A stretch of 64,000 nucleotides of DNA, from positions 1 through 64,000 of the forward strand of contig JAOTOM010004310.1 of NCBI GenBank assembly GCA_034440615.1, read 5' to 3'. The position numbers and the translations under genes are program-made. Origin of the DNA: Ashinkailepas kermadecensis (Eukaryota; Arthropoda; Thecostraca; Neolepadidae). The notes below the pieces were generated by a model that saw only the letters and a program-made list of their open reading frames with translations, did no database searches and had not been told where the DNA came from. The first letter of the stretch is position 1, and every line of letters begins with the position of its first letter. Shown here in pieces: positions 38,501 to 42,799 of this stretch.

Positions 38501-41290
38501 ACCACCTGGTGGAACATACTGTCAGTCATATCTAGCACATCACTACCTGGTGGCACATACTGTCAGTCATATCAAGCACATCACTACCTGGTGGAACATA
38601 CTATCAGTCATGTCCAGCACACCACTGCCTGGTGGCACATACTGTCAGTCATGTCCAGCACACCACCGCCTGGTGGCACATACTGTCAGTCATATCTAGC
38701 ACATCACTACCTGGTGGCACATACTGTCAGTCATATCAAGCACATCACTACCTGGTGGAACATACTGTCAGTCATGTCCAGCACACCACTGCCTGGTGGC
38801 ACATACTGTCAGTCATATCAAGCACATCACTACCTGGTGGAACATACTGTCAGTCATGTCCAGCACACCACTGCCTGGTGGCACATACTGTCAGTCATAT
38901 CTAGCACACCACTGCCTGGTGGCACATACTGTCAGTCATATCTAGCACACCACTGCCTGGTGGCACATTCTGTCAGTCATATCTAGCACACCACTGCCTG
39001 GTGGCACATACTGTCAGTCATATCTAGCACATTACTACCTGGTGGCACATACCGTCAGTTATACCCAGCCACCACCACCTGGTGGAACATACTGTCAGTC
39101 ATGTCCAGCACACCACCACCTGGTAGCACATACTGTCAGTCATATCAAGCACATCACTACCTGGTGGAACATACTGTCAGTCATGTCCAGCACACCACCG
39201 CTTGGTAGCACATACTGTCAGTCATATCAAGCACATCACTACCTGGTGGAACATACTGTCAGTCATGTCCAGCACACCACTGCCTGGTGGCACATACTGT
39301 CAGTCATATCAAGCACATCACTACCTGGTGGAACATACTGTCAGTCATATCAAGCACATCACTACCTGGTGGAACATACTGTCAGTCATGTCTAGCACAC
39401 CACTGCCTGGTGGCACATACTGTCAGTCATATCTAGCACATCACTACCTGGTGGAACATACTATCAGTCATGTCCAGCACACCACCGCCCGGTGGCACAT
39501 ACTATCAGTCATGTCCAGCACACCACTGCCTGGTAGCACATACTGTCAGTCATATCTAGCACATTACTACCTGGTGGAACATACTGTCAGTCATATCTAG
39601 CACATCACTACCTGGTGGAACATACTATCAGTCATGTCCAGCAACACCGCCCGGTGGCACATACTATCAGTCATGTCCAGCACACCACCGCTTGGTAGCA
39701 CATACTGTCAGTCATATCTAGCACATTACTACCTGGTGGCACATACTGTCAGTTATACCCAGCCACCACCACCTGGTGGAACATACTGTCAGTCATGTCC
39801 AGCACACCACCACCTGGTAGCACATACTGTCAGTCATATCTAGCACATCACTACCTGGTGGCACATACTGTCAGTCATGTCCAGCACACCACTGCCTGGT
39901 AGCACATACTGTCAGTCATGTCCAGCACATCACTACCTGGTGGCACATACTGTCAATTATACCCAGCCACCACCACCCGGTGGCACATACTATCAGTCAT
40001 GTCCAGCACACCACCGCCTGATGGCACATACTGTCAGTCATGTCCAGCACACCACTGCCTGGTGGCACATACTGTCAGTCATATCCAGCCACCACCATCT
40101 GGTGGAACATACTATCAGTCATGTCCAGCACACCACTGCCTGGAGGCATGTACTGTCGGTCTTATCAATTTACACCGAGTCTGAAAGTTGATGTCACAAT
40201 GCATCCTGAAGCCAATAATCATTAAAACGCTGTGGAAACACAAGCATCGCTGTTGGATTCGGGAAACGGCAAAATTATACATTTGGCCTCCATAACATAC
40301 CCCCAAAGACATGCCCAGTCGGTCTGGGCATGCCACCATTTCGGATATAGGCAGGGTGGAAAATACTGGACATTACTGGATGCAGTCTCCAGAGAACAAG
40401 AGTAGCTGACTAATTGCAGTCGCCACCCGACCGGCTGACTGCCTCAGGCGACCAGGGAGCCATGTGGCCGCCAGTCGCCATCATTCGGTTGTCCATGCAA
40501 CAATGCACAGTGACTTATCGCATCCTGTCATATTCTCATGCAGATCAAAACCAGAATGGCTGGGAATTTCCAAGGCTCGTGCAGGTCACGTCACAGGCTG
40601 TTAGCCTACGATGTTTTGGCATGACATATGCCTCGATTTAGCCATGATATTCGTGATGAAAACAGCAAGTACAAGTCCAGATATCTTAGTAGGTACTTAG
40701 TAGGCATGTCAATTGTGTACATTTTGTGTTTTATCTTGAAGTCACTTCAGACCATTGCGAGACTAATCATATATTGCAATGCACAAGAAGTTAAAACATA
40801 TCCTCAAAATCCTGAAACTGGTGACATGATTTATGCAGCCTGGTTGTCAGCATATATGATCAGTGAAATACCTTCAATTGACTCAAAACTTTGTAGCATT
40901 TCCAAGAGACTGGCTTCAGTTCACTAACCCTATTTTCATGAGCAACACCAGTAGAAGGTGAACAAGTGGGTTCTCCTTCCTGTTCTTTTCACCATATAAA
41001 ACAAATACTATTATGGATGTGGGAATCACATGGGAAGAATGAACTTAAAGCCACCTGTCAGCTCCTTATGCCACCTTTCTAGAGTATTATTCCCAAGGTT
41101 GTCTGCTAGTTCGGTCATGAAGGTGACGGTTCTCAGCAATGTGAGCTTCAATTGGTCAGTGAAATGCACATTAATAATTAATGCTCTTATAATACCACTT
41201 ACCAAGTAAGGTGTCTAGATCCACAAATGCTACATCAAACTCCTTCTCCAGTGCATCCAACCACTGAAATGACACTGCTGCAACTGCCAT
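555..41290 (-). CDS. GOPC: GOPC/PIST orthologue, gene span with six exons, 3' end outside window
   Basis: Golgi-associated PDZ and coiled-coil protein; in animals it binds Golgi and SNARE partners through its coiled coil and membrane-protein C-termini through its PDZ domain. CDS exons on the minus strand: 41290-41203, 38301-38135, 3556-3392, 2689-2514, 1809-1684 and 651-555. All junctions are GT-AG and every phase matches (1, 0, 0, 2, 2). The 273 residues recovered follow family order: N-terminal motif [19 protein letters not shown] segment, [13 protein letters not shown] coiled coil, [31 protein letters not shown], then the PDZ entry EGLGMSIT. Known members are about 450-460 residues, so the rest of the PDZ domain and the tail lie beyond the left edge. 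Intron 2 is about 34.6 kb and holds a second gene on the other strand. Confidence 0.93.
640..1000. repeat. Minisatellite A at the acceptor of GOPC exon 6
   Basis: Imperfect units of about 45-55 bp built from GGTCACAGTCTGGGGC, ACCAGGCCACGACC and ATGTCAGGTCACACCGG. Read on the minus strand each unit ends in a CCCAG acceptor followed by ACTGTG-like bases, the same as the real boundary at 651/652. Confidence 0.85.
1440..1683. repeat. Tandem copies of the GOPC exon 5 tail and donor (minisatellite B)
   Basis: About three units of roughly 92 bp. On the minus strand each contains the coding tail for [13 protein letters not shown] (with small changes), a GTCAGT-type donor and the first bases of the intron. 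The frames are largely open, so each copy could in principle serve as an alternative 3' exon end. Confidence 0.85.
1684..1809 (-). CDS. GOPC: GOPC exon 5
   Basis: Encodes [35 protein letters not shown] and VRACRS, almost identical to the family segment [19 protein letters not shown]...HLHRHKTVIRAC. Acceptor CCCGGCAG, donor AG/GTCAGT. Its 3' part plus donor is copied in tandem in the downstream intron (about 1440-1683), and a 25-bp satellite lies about 33 bases upstream of the acceptor, so both edges are repeat-flanked. Confidence 0.93.
1845..2100. repeat. Minisatellite C, 25-bp unit
   Basis: About ten copies of a unit like ACACGCCATCGTACACTGAG plus CCAAA; six are near-perfect (1848-1988) and the rest degenerate. 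It lies in the intron just upstream of GOPC exon 5 on the minus strand. Confidence 0.9.
2514..2689 (-). CDS. GOPC: GOPC exon 4, coiled coil
   Basis: Encodes [17 protein letters not shown], a heptad-like stretch, and the diagnostic [13 protein letters not shown]. It begins in phase 0 and ends in phase 2 at GTGCGT. The acceptor is preceded by a small 14-bp direct repeat (TGGCTGACCTATG). The family equivalent is ARLAAKYLDKELAGR. Confidence 0.93.
3392..3556 (-). CDS. GOPC: GOPC exon 3, coiled coil
   Basis: Fifty-five codons in phase 0 at both ends. Key motifs are [18 protein letters not shown] and [18 protein letters not shown] followed by [10 protein letters not shown], nearly the family sequence [25 protein letters not shown]. 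Donor GTGAGT; acceptor CCGGCAG. This is the leucine-rich coiled coil used for oligomerisation and Golgi targeting in known members. A tandem repeat of about 98 bp starts directly at the acceptor. Confidence 0.93.
3557..4010. repeat. Minisatellite D at the acceptor of GOPC exon 3
   Basis: Four to five units of about 98 bp with core GAGAGCCGCCCACTGACCAG, TGGACACAGGCGAGCA and GCCTGCCGGCCAGACCGAGA. On the minus strand the GCCGGCAGG acceptor is repeated in each full unit, and the last copy is the functional one. Confidence 0.88.
4030..5345. other. Intron of GOPC without recognisable gene
   Basis: Moderately AT-rich, unique-looking sequence. Only a short duplication of AAAACCATTACGCAGTT near 4930-4965 was noticed. 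No conserved open frame on either strand. Confidence 0.6.
5359..5395 (-). mobile_element. 37-bp LINE 3'-end insertion with target duplication
   Basis: Contains TTTAGGGCGCGTCGACCAGA, the complement of the LINE tail seen at 26262-26330. It is flanked by a perfect 13-bp direct repeat, CAGAGACCAGCGT, at 5346-5358 and 5396-5408. Extreme 5' truncation during reverse transcription would explain it. Confidence 0.75.
5504..5662. repeat. Compound microsatellite (AT)n-(TG)n-(TATG)n
   Basis: Consecutive runs of AT, TG and ATGT repeats. Open frames in several directions here are artefacts of the repeat. Confidence 0.97.
5730..6564. other. GC-rich upstream region of the nested gene
   Basis: CpG-rich sequence with a GGCGGC run near 5907 and a tandem duplication of about 67 bp (6031-6165, core ACGCCTCGTG...GGGAGTGGGATCACCAG). 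It precedes the first coding exon at 6565 and is the likely place for promoter and 5' UTR, but no TATA box or initiator stands out. Confidence 0.4.
6565..6663 (+). CDS. Nested gene exon 1, signal peptide
   Basis: The ATG opens [20 protein letters not shown], a classic hydrophobic signal sequence, followed by [13 protein letters not shown] and a GTCAGT donor; phase 0 at the end. The ATG at 6565 was chosen because it gives the signal peptide directly. The donor and its surroundings are repeated downstream as a 23-bp satellite. Confidence 0.75.
6565..35604 (+). CDS. Predicted secreted coiled-coil protein, gene span with eleven exons
   Basis: I do not recognise this gene. Exons: 6565-6663, 7492-7560, 14443-14604, 25229-25507, 29087-29191, 30585-30725, 32093-32287, 32619-32859, 33633-33873, 34645-34744 and 35449-35604. 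All introns are GT-AG and phases agree: 0 for the first seven junctions, then 1, 2 and 0. The product is about 595 residues with a hydrophobic N-terminal signal peptide, then long polar stretches with leucine heptads, and few cysteines. It lies inside GOPC intron 2 on the opposite strand. Further small exons could exist in the large gaps 7561-14442 and 14605-25228. The function is unknown; coiled-coil secreted or extracellular-matrix-like proteins are one possibility. Confidence 0.75.
6661..6800 (+). repeat. Minisatellite at the donor of nested gene exon 1
   Basis: About six units near 23 bp (core CACACAGGGCAGGTCAG with TCCGGC or CCAGCC). Each carries CAGGTCAG, a copy of the real exon 1 donor CAG/GTCAG at 6663/6664. 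Confidence 0.82.
6801..7491. other. Intron 1 of the nested gene
   Basis: No gene or known element seen. A CT-rich stretch (CCCCCCTCCC) occurs at 7423-7438. Confidence 0.5.
7492..7560 (+). CDS. Nested gene exon 2 (probable)
   Basis: Twenty-three codons, [20 protein letters not shown] then SQL, between the acceptor ATTCCAG and a GTGACT donor, phase 0 at both ends. The amphipathic, leucine-rich character fits its neighbours. The exon is short and the donor not strong, so this is a moderate call. Confidence 0.5.
7620..7735. repeat. Short direct repeat TAGATCTGACAT
   Basis: Four copies of GAGGTAGATCTGACAT and two of CGCCTCACCGCTGGACAGGG lie between 7585 and 7735, ahead of the large satellite. 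Confidence 0.7.
7800..11165. repeat. Large 37-bp-unit satellite, about 90 copies
   Basis: Consensus unit CCACTGACCACACCACAGCG plus GTCAGACCGTCACACTG. Variants include CACTGTCACTG, a shortened unit lacking ACACC, and AGTTATACTG. Some variants recur in blocks (for example near 9130-9350), indicating higher-order duplication. Each unit carries a CACACCACAG acceptor-like motif on the plus strand, but no exon at its right end could be identified with confidence. Confidence 0.97.
11166..12050. other. Intron between satellites, no gene seen
   Basis: Unique-looking sequence. A possible acceptor CTCACCACAG at about 11332-11341 is followed by an open stretch without a clear donor, so no exon is called. 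Confidence 0.5.
12055..12325. repeat. 24-bp minisatellite
   Basis: About eleven copies of GGTGTCAGGCACTGACCGTC plus CCCC. Variants have GATCGTTCCCT. Open frames through it are repeat artefacts. Confidence 0.93.
12502..12534 (-). mobile_element. Fragment of the tRNA-derived SINE head
   Basis: The plus strand reads TTACCCCTAGACCACTCGTC, the complement of the SINE box-A half; the rest of the SINE is missing. Confidence 0.6.
12925..13350. repeat. Minisatellite of about 57-60 bp with poly-G tracts
   Basis: Seven units: TTCTTGTGCAGCAGGCGACG, GCTGGTGGCCGCGAC, AACTGACGGG and a G-tract of 5 to 14 residues. Each holds an acceptor-like TTGTGCAG followed by GCTGGTGGCCG, which resembles the start of exon 3 (GCTTGGTGGCGG). 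The G-tracts could form quadruplexes. Confidence 0.9.
13681..13790. repeat. CAAC/CAAT low-complexity tract
   Basis: AACCAACCAACC followed by CAGTCAATCAATCA-like runs. Simple sequence. Confidence 0.7.
13831..14442 (+). repeat. Minisatellite at the acceptor of nested gene exon 3
   Basis: About thirteen units of roughly 42 bp: CTGACTAAGTCCGTCTGCGT, GTGACAGTTGCTGCGCTGG. The real acceptor is the last unit (GTGTGTGACAG/TTGCTGCGCTT), so every unit repeats the acceptor plus about 13 exon bases. A diverged copy at 13840-13880 reads CGACAGTCGCTGCGTCGG. Confidence 0.92.
14443..14604 (+). CDS. Nested gene exon 3, coiled coil
   Basis: Fifty-four codons, phase 0 at both ends: [36 protein letters not shown] and [18 protein letters not shown], with a GTCAGT donor. 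The a/d leucine and isoleucine spacing strongly suggests a coiled coil. Confidence 0.8.
14605..16351. other. Intron 3 of the nested gene
   Basis: AT-rich, no conserved frame. Near 16005-16070 there is a short tandem run of AAATACTCACGC / AAATACTCTCGT. No transposon was recognised before 16352. Confidence 0.55.
16363..16438 (-). mobile_element. 76-bp LINE 3'-end insertion with target duplication
   Basis: Contains GTTTTAGGGCGCGTCGAT and TTTTTCGCCCAT, the complement of the LINE tail. It is flanked by GAGAGAGGTGG at 16352-16362 and 16439-16449, a perfect 11-bp target duplication. Confidence 0.78.
16454..16616 (+). repeat. 5' LTR
   Basis: 163 bp starting TGTGATGATG and ending TATACTACA. It includes a polyadenylation-like CTCAATAAACC at about 16573-16583. 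It appears almost identical to the 3' copy, suggesting a fairly recent insertion. Confidence 0.95.
16617..16634 (+). promoter_or_regulatory. Primer-binding site (probable)
   Basis: TGGCGACCAGTGAGTG directly follows the 5' LTR. TGG at this position is typical of a tRNA-complementary primer site; the tRNA was not identified. Confidence 0.6.
16700..17818 (+). pseudogene. gag-like region with protease start, interrupted by a stop
   Basis: The frame opens at ATG 16700 but meets TAG at 16775 and then continues open. Visible are a capsid-like region and a zinc knuckle [14 protein letters not shown] (CX2CX4HX4C), followed by the protease active-site motif DTGA near the end. The frame closes at 17818 inside the protease, where the family sequence continues in another frame. 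Confidence 0.85.
17770..18407 (+). pseudogene. Protease C-terminus and start of reverse transcriptase
   Basis: A second frame carries the rest of the protease, then reverse transcriptase fingers with [20 protein letters not shown] and YRLTVN. It ends at a frameshift around 18393 in a C-rich run. Described as broken; no repair is given. Confidence 0.85.
18404..19505 (+). pseudogene. Reverse transcriptase palm and RNase H
   Basis: Carries the RT motif A segment [13 protein letters not shown], motif B-like [14 protein letters not shown], a catalytic box FQDDIVV (F-x-DD), the motif YLGHKVS, then RNase H with [11 protein letters not shown] and the tether [20 protein letters not shown]. The frame is cut by the SINE at 19506. 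Confidence 0.9.
19506..19663 (-). mobile_element. tRNA-Val-like SINE inside the gypsy pol
   Basis: Full-length minus-strand copy: on the complement it begins GGGGACGAGTGGTCTAGGGG and carries the box B GGGTTCGAGTC. It is flanked by TGATGGAGTTCTTGG at 19491-19505 and 19664-19678, a perfect 15-bp target duplication. Confidence 0.93.
19664..20501 (+). pseudogene. Integrase, N-terminal and catalytic domains
   Basis: Shows the HHCC zinc module (HDGHCG...LCEVC), catalytic aspartates in HVDYCGP and VSDGAQCF, and the glutamate in [12 protein letters not shown] with the D-35-E spacing of integrases. It is interrupted at 20502 by the hAT-like insertion. Confidence 0.9.
20502..24371. mobile_element. hAT-like DNA transposon, degenerate, inside gypsy integrase
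   Basis: The ends are inverted repeats, CAGTGTTGGA on the left and TCCAACACTG on the right. The flanks carry a perfect 8-bp target duplication TCCCCAGC (20494-20501, 24372-24379). An 8-bp duplication with CAGTG ends is typical of hAT elements. No transposase frame was recognised in the 3.87 kb, so it is non-autonomous or decayed. It contains short CCTAACC runs (near 23676 and 23787) and a segment at 23490-23640 related to the foldback family of 51.5-52 kb. Confidence 0.8.
24372..24911 (+). pseudogene. Integrase C-terminal part
   Basis: Continues the integrase after the hAT insertion, with one or more stops near 24480. It includes [20 protein letters not shown], a GPY/F-like DNA-binding region, and ends before the polypurine tract. 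Confidence 0.7.
25041..25052 (+). promoter_or_regulatory. Polypurine tract
   Basis: GGGGTGGAGGAG immediately before the 3' LTR, the expected plus-strand primer of an LTR element. Confidence 0.75.
25053..25215 (+). repeat. 3' LTR
   Basis: 163 bp, essentially the same as the 5' LTR. Its last bases ACTACA followed by GCTATCACAACAG form the new upstream context of an exon acceptor. Confidence 0.95.
25229..25507 (+). CDS. Nested gene exon 4, coiled coil
   Basis: Ninety-three codons, phase 0 at both ends, from [16 protein letters not shown] to the coiled-coil part ([40 protein letters not shown]) and a GTCAGG donor. The acceptor is CACAACAG at 25221-25228, just 13 bp after the LTR element ends. 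An alternative is the LTR-spanning TACTACAG at 25216, which would add LSQQ in the same frame. Confidence 0.75.
25508..26250. other. Intron 4, first part
   Basis: No exon seen. A stretch at 26140-26250 is rich in degenerate ACGTGATACGTGACGTCA-like short repeats. Confidence 0.5.
26374..27895 (-). CDS. LINE ORF: reverse transcriptase C-terminus, RNase H and zinc-finger-like tail
   Basis: About 505 open residues. The N-terminal part reads [17 protein letters not shown], the usual end of a LINE reverse transcriptase. The RNase H domain shows the acidic residues in [19 protein letters not shown] and [12 protein letters not shown] and the [19 protein letters not shown] motif. The end has [12 protein letters not shown]. 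It is still open and may be recent, but it lacks endonuclease, ORF1 and most of the RT. Non-LTR elements with RNase H belong to the I, Nimb, R1 or related groups; the clade was not resolved. Confidence 0.9.
27909..28070 (-). mobile_element. tRNA-Val-like SINE inside the LINE
   Basis: Minus-strand full-length copy, flanked by a perfect 13-bp duplication CAGTTCAGATGTC at 27896-27908 and 28071-28083. Its insertion splits the LINE reverse transcriptase frame. Confidence 0.93.
28640..29086 (+). repeat. Minisatellite at the acceptor of nested gene exon 5
   Basis: Six units of about 51 bp between 28770 and 29086: CACCTCTCCCCAGAACAGCA, TCAGCGGAACTGGCGCCCAC and TGCAGCATCTG. The real acceptor CCTCCCCAG/GAGAGCATCGGC is the last unit, so each unit repeats acceptor plus exon start. 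The frame is open through all units ([16 protein letters not shown]). Confidence 0.92.
29087..29191 (+). CDS. Nested gene exon 5, coiled coil
   Basis: Thirty-five codons, phase 0: [35 protein letters not shown], donor GTAAGC. Its core ([16 protein letters not shown]) resembles exon 6 ([17 protein letters not shown]), suggesting exon duplication. N-glycosylation motif NVT. Confidence 0.78.
29580..30584 (+). repeat. 35-bp minisatellite ending at the acceptor of nested gene exon 6
   Basis: About 28 copies of GTGCACAGCAGGCCGTCACA plus CGTTATTCCGTCACC. The final GTGCACAGCAG is the exon 6 acceptor. Because 35 is not a multiple of 3, all three frames are open for over 340 residues; these are not genes. 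Confidence 0.96.
30585..30725 (+). CDS. Nested gene exon 6, coiled coil
   Basis: Forty-seven codons, phase 0: [47 protein letters not shown], donor GTGAGT. Similar in length and pattern to exon 5. Confidence 0.8.
30726..31485. other. Intron 6, first part
   Basis: No exon, RNA gene or transposon seen. Confidence 0.5.
31490..32092 (+). repeat. Minisatellite at the acceptor of nested gene exon 7
   Basis: About ten units near 60 bp: GGCGTGTCAGGAGGGGGAGG, GCGGGGGCAGGCCTATTCCC and CACCCCATCCGCCGC. Each contains GTGTCAG/GAGG, a copy of the real acceptor GGTGTCAG/GAGCAGGAGG. Long open frames rich in G, A and P are repeat artefacts. Confidence 0.93.
32093..32287 (+). CDS. Nested gene exon 7
   Basis: Sixty-five codons, phase 0: [56 protein letters not shown] then TARATTPAT, donor GTCAGC. 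Helical and arginine-rich, with one cysteine. Confidence 0.72.
32288..32618. other. Intron 7
   Basis: No exon or element seen. Confidence 0.5.
32619..32859 (+). CDS. Nested gene exon 8
   Basis: Eighty codons plus one base. Segments: [37 protein letters not shown] and [19 protein letters not shown] ending TYNREH. The GTACGT donor leaves phase 1, which matches exon 9 exactly. The acceptor GTTGCAG at 32612-32618 fits phase 0 but is not unique, so the 5' boundary is less certain. Confidence 0.65.
32860..33632. other. Intron 8
   Basis: Contains a C-run at 33044-33054 and an inverted pair around 33340-33390 (CACAGCAATACAGTT / AACTGTATTGTTTTG). A LINE tail lies at 33511-33545. Confidence 0.5.
33511..33545 (-). 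mobile_element. LINE 3'-end fragment
   Basis: CCTTTAGGGCGCATCGACTG followed by CACTGGTCATG matches the LINE tail complement. No clear target duplication was found. Confidence 0.55.
33633..33873 (+). CDS. Nested gene exon 9
   Basis: Encodes [38 protein letters not shown] and a second part, [18 protein letters not shown] then [16 protein letters not shown]. Acceptor GGCGACAG (phase 1 in), donor GTGCGT (phase 2 out). Strong codon bias to G/C third positions and an NAT glycosylation motif. No family recognised. Confidence 0.8.
33982..34136 (-). mobile_element. tRNA-Val-like SINE
   Basis: Minus-strand copy with several changes (GTGAGACGGTCAACTTACCC in place of the usual anticodon-arm sequence). 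An imperfect duplication around CCAGTCACA flanks it. Confidence 0.88.
34545..34595 (-). mobile_element. LINE 3'-end fragment near the exon 10 acceptor
   Basis: GGGGTTTCATGGCGCATCGA and GAGCATTTTGCGCCCA match the LINE tail complement. It ends about 50 bp before the exon 10 acceptor. Confidence 0.65.
34645..34744 (+). CDS. Nested gene exon 10
   Basis: One base plus 33 codons: [33 protein letters not shown]. Acceptor GACCGCCAG, donor GTCAGC, phase 2 in and 0 out, joining exons 9 and 11 without a break. Acidic, and not coiled-coil-like. Confidence 0.78.
34745..35448. other. Intron 10
   Basis: Nothing recognised beyond unique intronic sequence. Confidence 0.5.
35449..35604 (+). CDS. Nested gene exon 11, stop codon
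   Basis: Fifty-one codons then [54 protein letters not shown]. Amphipathic C-terminal coiled coil. Acceptor GCGTTACAG, phase 0. The last bases are copied about 240 bp downstream. Confidence 0.8.
   Translation, partial: DQLGELTIELRQTSGLADKARAKLGRQVSDALNSVSRQLRSIELRLAPPNT
35590..35995 (+). repeat. Degenerate tandem repeat in the 3' UTR region
   Basis: Units of about 22-26 bp on the theme CCTCAGACACCTGAGGAAG. It starts within the final codons and stop (AACACCTGAGACATACCTCAG). At 35838-35888 there is a diverged copy of the exon 11 end (GCCAGCTGCAGAGCATCAAG ... GGCGCCACCCGACATCTGA). Confidence 0.8.
36605..36710. repeat. AT/ATGT microsatellite
   Basis: ATATATATT runs and GTATATGTATATGTGTATGC, with a palindromic character (TATACACACGCATACAGATAC). 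Confidence 0.9.
36841..37003 (+). mobile_element. tRNA-Val-like SINE, best reference copy
   Basis: About 163 bp: GGGACGAGTGGTCTAGGGG, anticodon arm with loop CTCACAA (anticodon CAC), box B GGGTTCGAGTCTC, a body with CTACTCTTCGCCCGCGACCA and a tail TCGTACAACCAATAACCAAC. It is flanked by a perfect 15-bp duplication CCTTCACAATTGTTG at 36826-36840 and 37004-37018. It is a polymerase III type SINE, not a functional tRNA: the anticodon stem is mispaired and no mature 3' end exists. Confidence 0.95.
37022..37195 (+). CDS. Possible coding exon of an unknown gene
   Basis: An ATG at 37022 opens 58 codons ([52 protein letters not shown]) ending at a good GTGAGT donor. The composition looks protein-like and helical. 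No following exon could be matched in phase; a stretch at 37633-37740 is open but does not fit. A SINE inserted just upstream. The alternative is a chance open frame. Confidence 0.4.
37196..38134. other. GOPC intron 2, right end
   Basis: No further exon was called. A possible plus-strand open segment with donor AAGCCAG/GTGATA ends at about 37740. Confidence 0.4.
38135..38301 (-). CDS. GOPC: GOPC exon 2
   Basis: Encodes [20 protein letters not shown], then a segment with [19 protein letters not shown] and ends in AKLE before a GTAGGC donor. The second half aligns with the GOPC stretch around SSCFAQLCHKAQS. The acceptor CCACCAG before base 38301 is chosen because it alone fits the phase-1 donor of exon 1; an acceptor 20 bases further in (CTGGAACAG) would be in phase 0 and would not join. 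The 41-bp satellite repeats the acceptor and first bases of this exon. Confidence 0.85.
38285..40160. repeat. 41-bp minisatellite at the acceptor of GOPC exon 2, about 45 copies
   Basis: Plus-strand unit TCATATCTAGCACACCACTG plus CCTGGTGGCACATACTGTCAG, with recurring variants (AAGCACATCACTAC, CAGCCACCACC, GTGGAACATAC). On the minus strand the unit reads CCACCAGGCAGTGGTGTGCT, the same as the acceptor and first exon bases of GOPC exon 2. Variants alternate in blocks, a sign of higher-order duplication. Confidence 0.96.
40161..41202. other. GOPC intron 1
   Basis: No element recognised. An open frame at 40628-40927 has no family similarity. GC content drops visibly from here to about 56 kb. Confidence 0.5.
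41203..41290 (-). CDS. GOPC: GOPC exon 1 (start codon)
   Basis: The exon encodes [18 protein letters not shown] followed by [11 protein letters not shown] and ends in phase 1 at a strong GTAAGT donor. This matches the conserved GOPC N-terminus (WLE-LEKEFDKAFVD-DLLLG). The ATG at 41290 is the first in frame after an AG that could be an acceptor (TTTTCAG nine bases upstream), so a 5' UTR exon may precede it. The exon lies in AT-rich sequence, unlike the other GOPC exons. Confidence 0.9.
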
Positions 41291-42270
41291 CTCGTGTTCT
41301 GAAAATTTTAGGCTAGTGTTAGGACACATTTATCATCAACCAAATCACAATAAAGTAGTTTGTCATTTTCATTCACAGAAGAACATGCCACTGCATTAGT
41401 AGGAAGCAGTAACATAGCTACGAGAGAAGGCAAAGCTCAGACAGGTCTGCTCCTGTATATATGGTACGAGGTTCACCTAAGCAACCAACCTGACCATCAT
41501 GCTTCTGATATCATGGTATTTTCTGTATTACAGTATATTGCATTCTAATTTCTCACTCAGAATCAAATATGTTCTTTCAATAACATGGCATAGCATAACC
41601 TGCTTATATTACACTGTTTAGAGAAGAATGGCACATAATCTGATGATTTGGAGAGCTCATACCTTCAGCTACCTTTGCTTTGGGGTTCCTGAGATGAAAG
41701 GCAGCAATCATTTACCATATAAATGGGACTGTATGTACCATATACCTGGATGATCAAATTCACCTGTGGTTGTCACTGACACAGTTTTCTTATGGCTGAC
41801 ACTGCACCACTGCACCACACAGGACATAAGGAGTGAGCTGCATGATGCCACACTTCTTTCTTAGTTGTTTCTAATGAAATGCAGAGGCTAATGAAAAAAT
41901 GCTGTTATTCCAATGAAACAACTACTATTACCATCAAAACATCATGCTTTACATACCATACAACATCTTATAGCAGCATAGCAGGTTAATTCAGATATGA
42001 TATTAGCTAATGATATGCTTTGCCTCCAAAAAGCAAAAGAAAAGTGAAACAAGGTTAGGTCAGGTTTTTTGTTGATTGAACATTAAACTGTTCAAAAAAG
42101 AGCAACAGGAAAGATCAAGCCAGTTATCAACCAGTGAGTCTCACAGTGGTGCCCTCTAAAAGCAATGTTTATTGTCTCTTGTTCATGATAAACTGCTCTG
42201 GAACATGTCTGCATCAGGGCTCCTACATCCAGCCCAACATAAATTCCTACCCTAGTGATCATGTACCACC
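41291..42270. other. AT-rich region upstream of GOPC
   Basis: Expected to hold the GOPC promoter and 5' UTR on the minus strand. No clear TATA box, CpG cluster or exon seen. Confidence 0.4.
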
Positions 42271-42360
42271 CAGCTGGAGGTCATGGAAGAGTGGAGTGCA
42301 CGAATAGAGGACGGGGACTCCCCTGACATGATCTACCTTGAATTTAACAAAGCATTTGCT
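42271..42360 (+). pseudogene. LINE reverse-transcriptase motif fragment
   Basis: Thirty open codons reading QLEVMEEWSARIEDGDSPDM then IYLEFNKAFA, which matches the RT segment ending in YLDFxKAFD of CR1/BovB-type LINEs. The catalytic D is changed to E and the following D to A, so it is a dead fragment. Confidence 0.75.
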
Positions 42361-42404
42361 GGTTAGTAGCAGGTTTGAAGAAAAACAACAGTAAATTTGT
42401 CTTA

Positions 42405-42545
42405 AAAGTTTTTTTTTTGGGGGGGGGGTGGAGTGTTCTTCAGAATACCATGCTTATGAAGGTGACTAAGATAATGGGACCACTCATTTTCTGTGCAAAT
42501 GCTTACTTTTCAGGTGTTGAGCAAAATAATGTCAAAAAGGAGCTT
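42405..42545. repeat. Member of the foldback-repeat family
   Basis: CTTATGAAGGTGACTAAGAT, GGGACCACTCATTTTCTG and TGCTTACTTTTCAGG match the arms of the foldback at 51484-52023. A G-run precedes it. Confidence 0.65.
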
Positions 42546-42684
42546 TGAGTTAGGTAGCATAGCATAAAAAGAAGGTGGTGTGTAAAGAACATGCGACACT
42601 TCATCGGAGATCATCGAGGAAATAAACATCTCCTCAGTCAGCATGCTCTACATCGCGTATTCGGCCCACGCCATGCCGACGATT

Positions 42685-42790
42685 GGCGCAGTTGGTTAAG
42701 GCGTCCGCTTTCTGTACGGGTGGTGGTGGGCTCGAGTATCGGAGCCGTCACGTTTTTAACCCGATCACACAATCGTTAGCAATCAGGGCC
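42685..42790 (+). mobile_element. Second tRNA-like SINE or tRNA relic
   Basis: A box A-like TTGGCGCAGTTGGTTAAGGC and box B-like GGGCTCGAGTATC are spaced as in a tRNA. The acceptor stem does not pair well (GCCGACG against CCGTCAC), so a SINE head or pseudo-tRNA is more likely than a working tRNA gene. Confidence 0.5.
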
Positions 42791-42799
42791 GTTGGTTCA

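Noticed and set aside
42685..42790. Functional second tRNA gene
   Set aside because: The acceptor stem does not pair properly, so only a SINE or relic is claimed.
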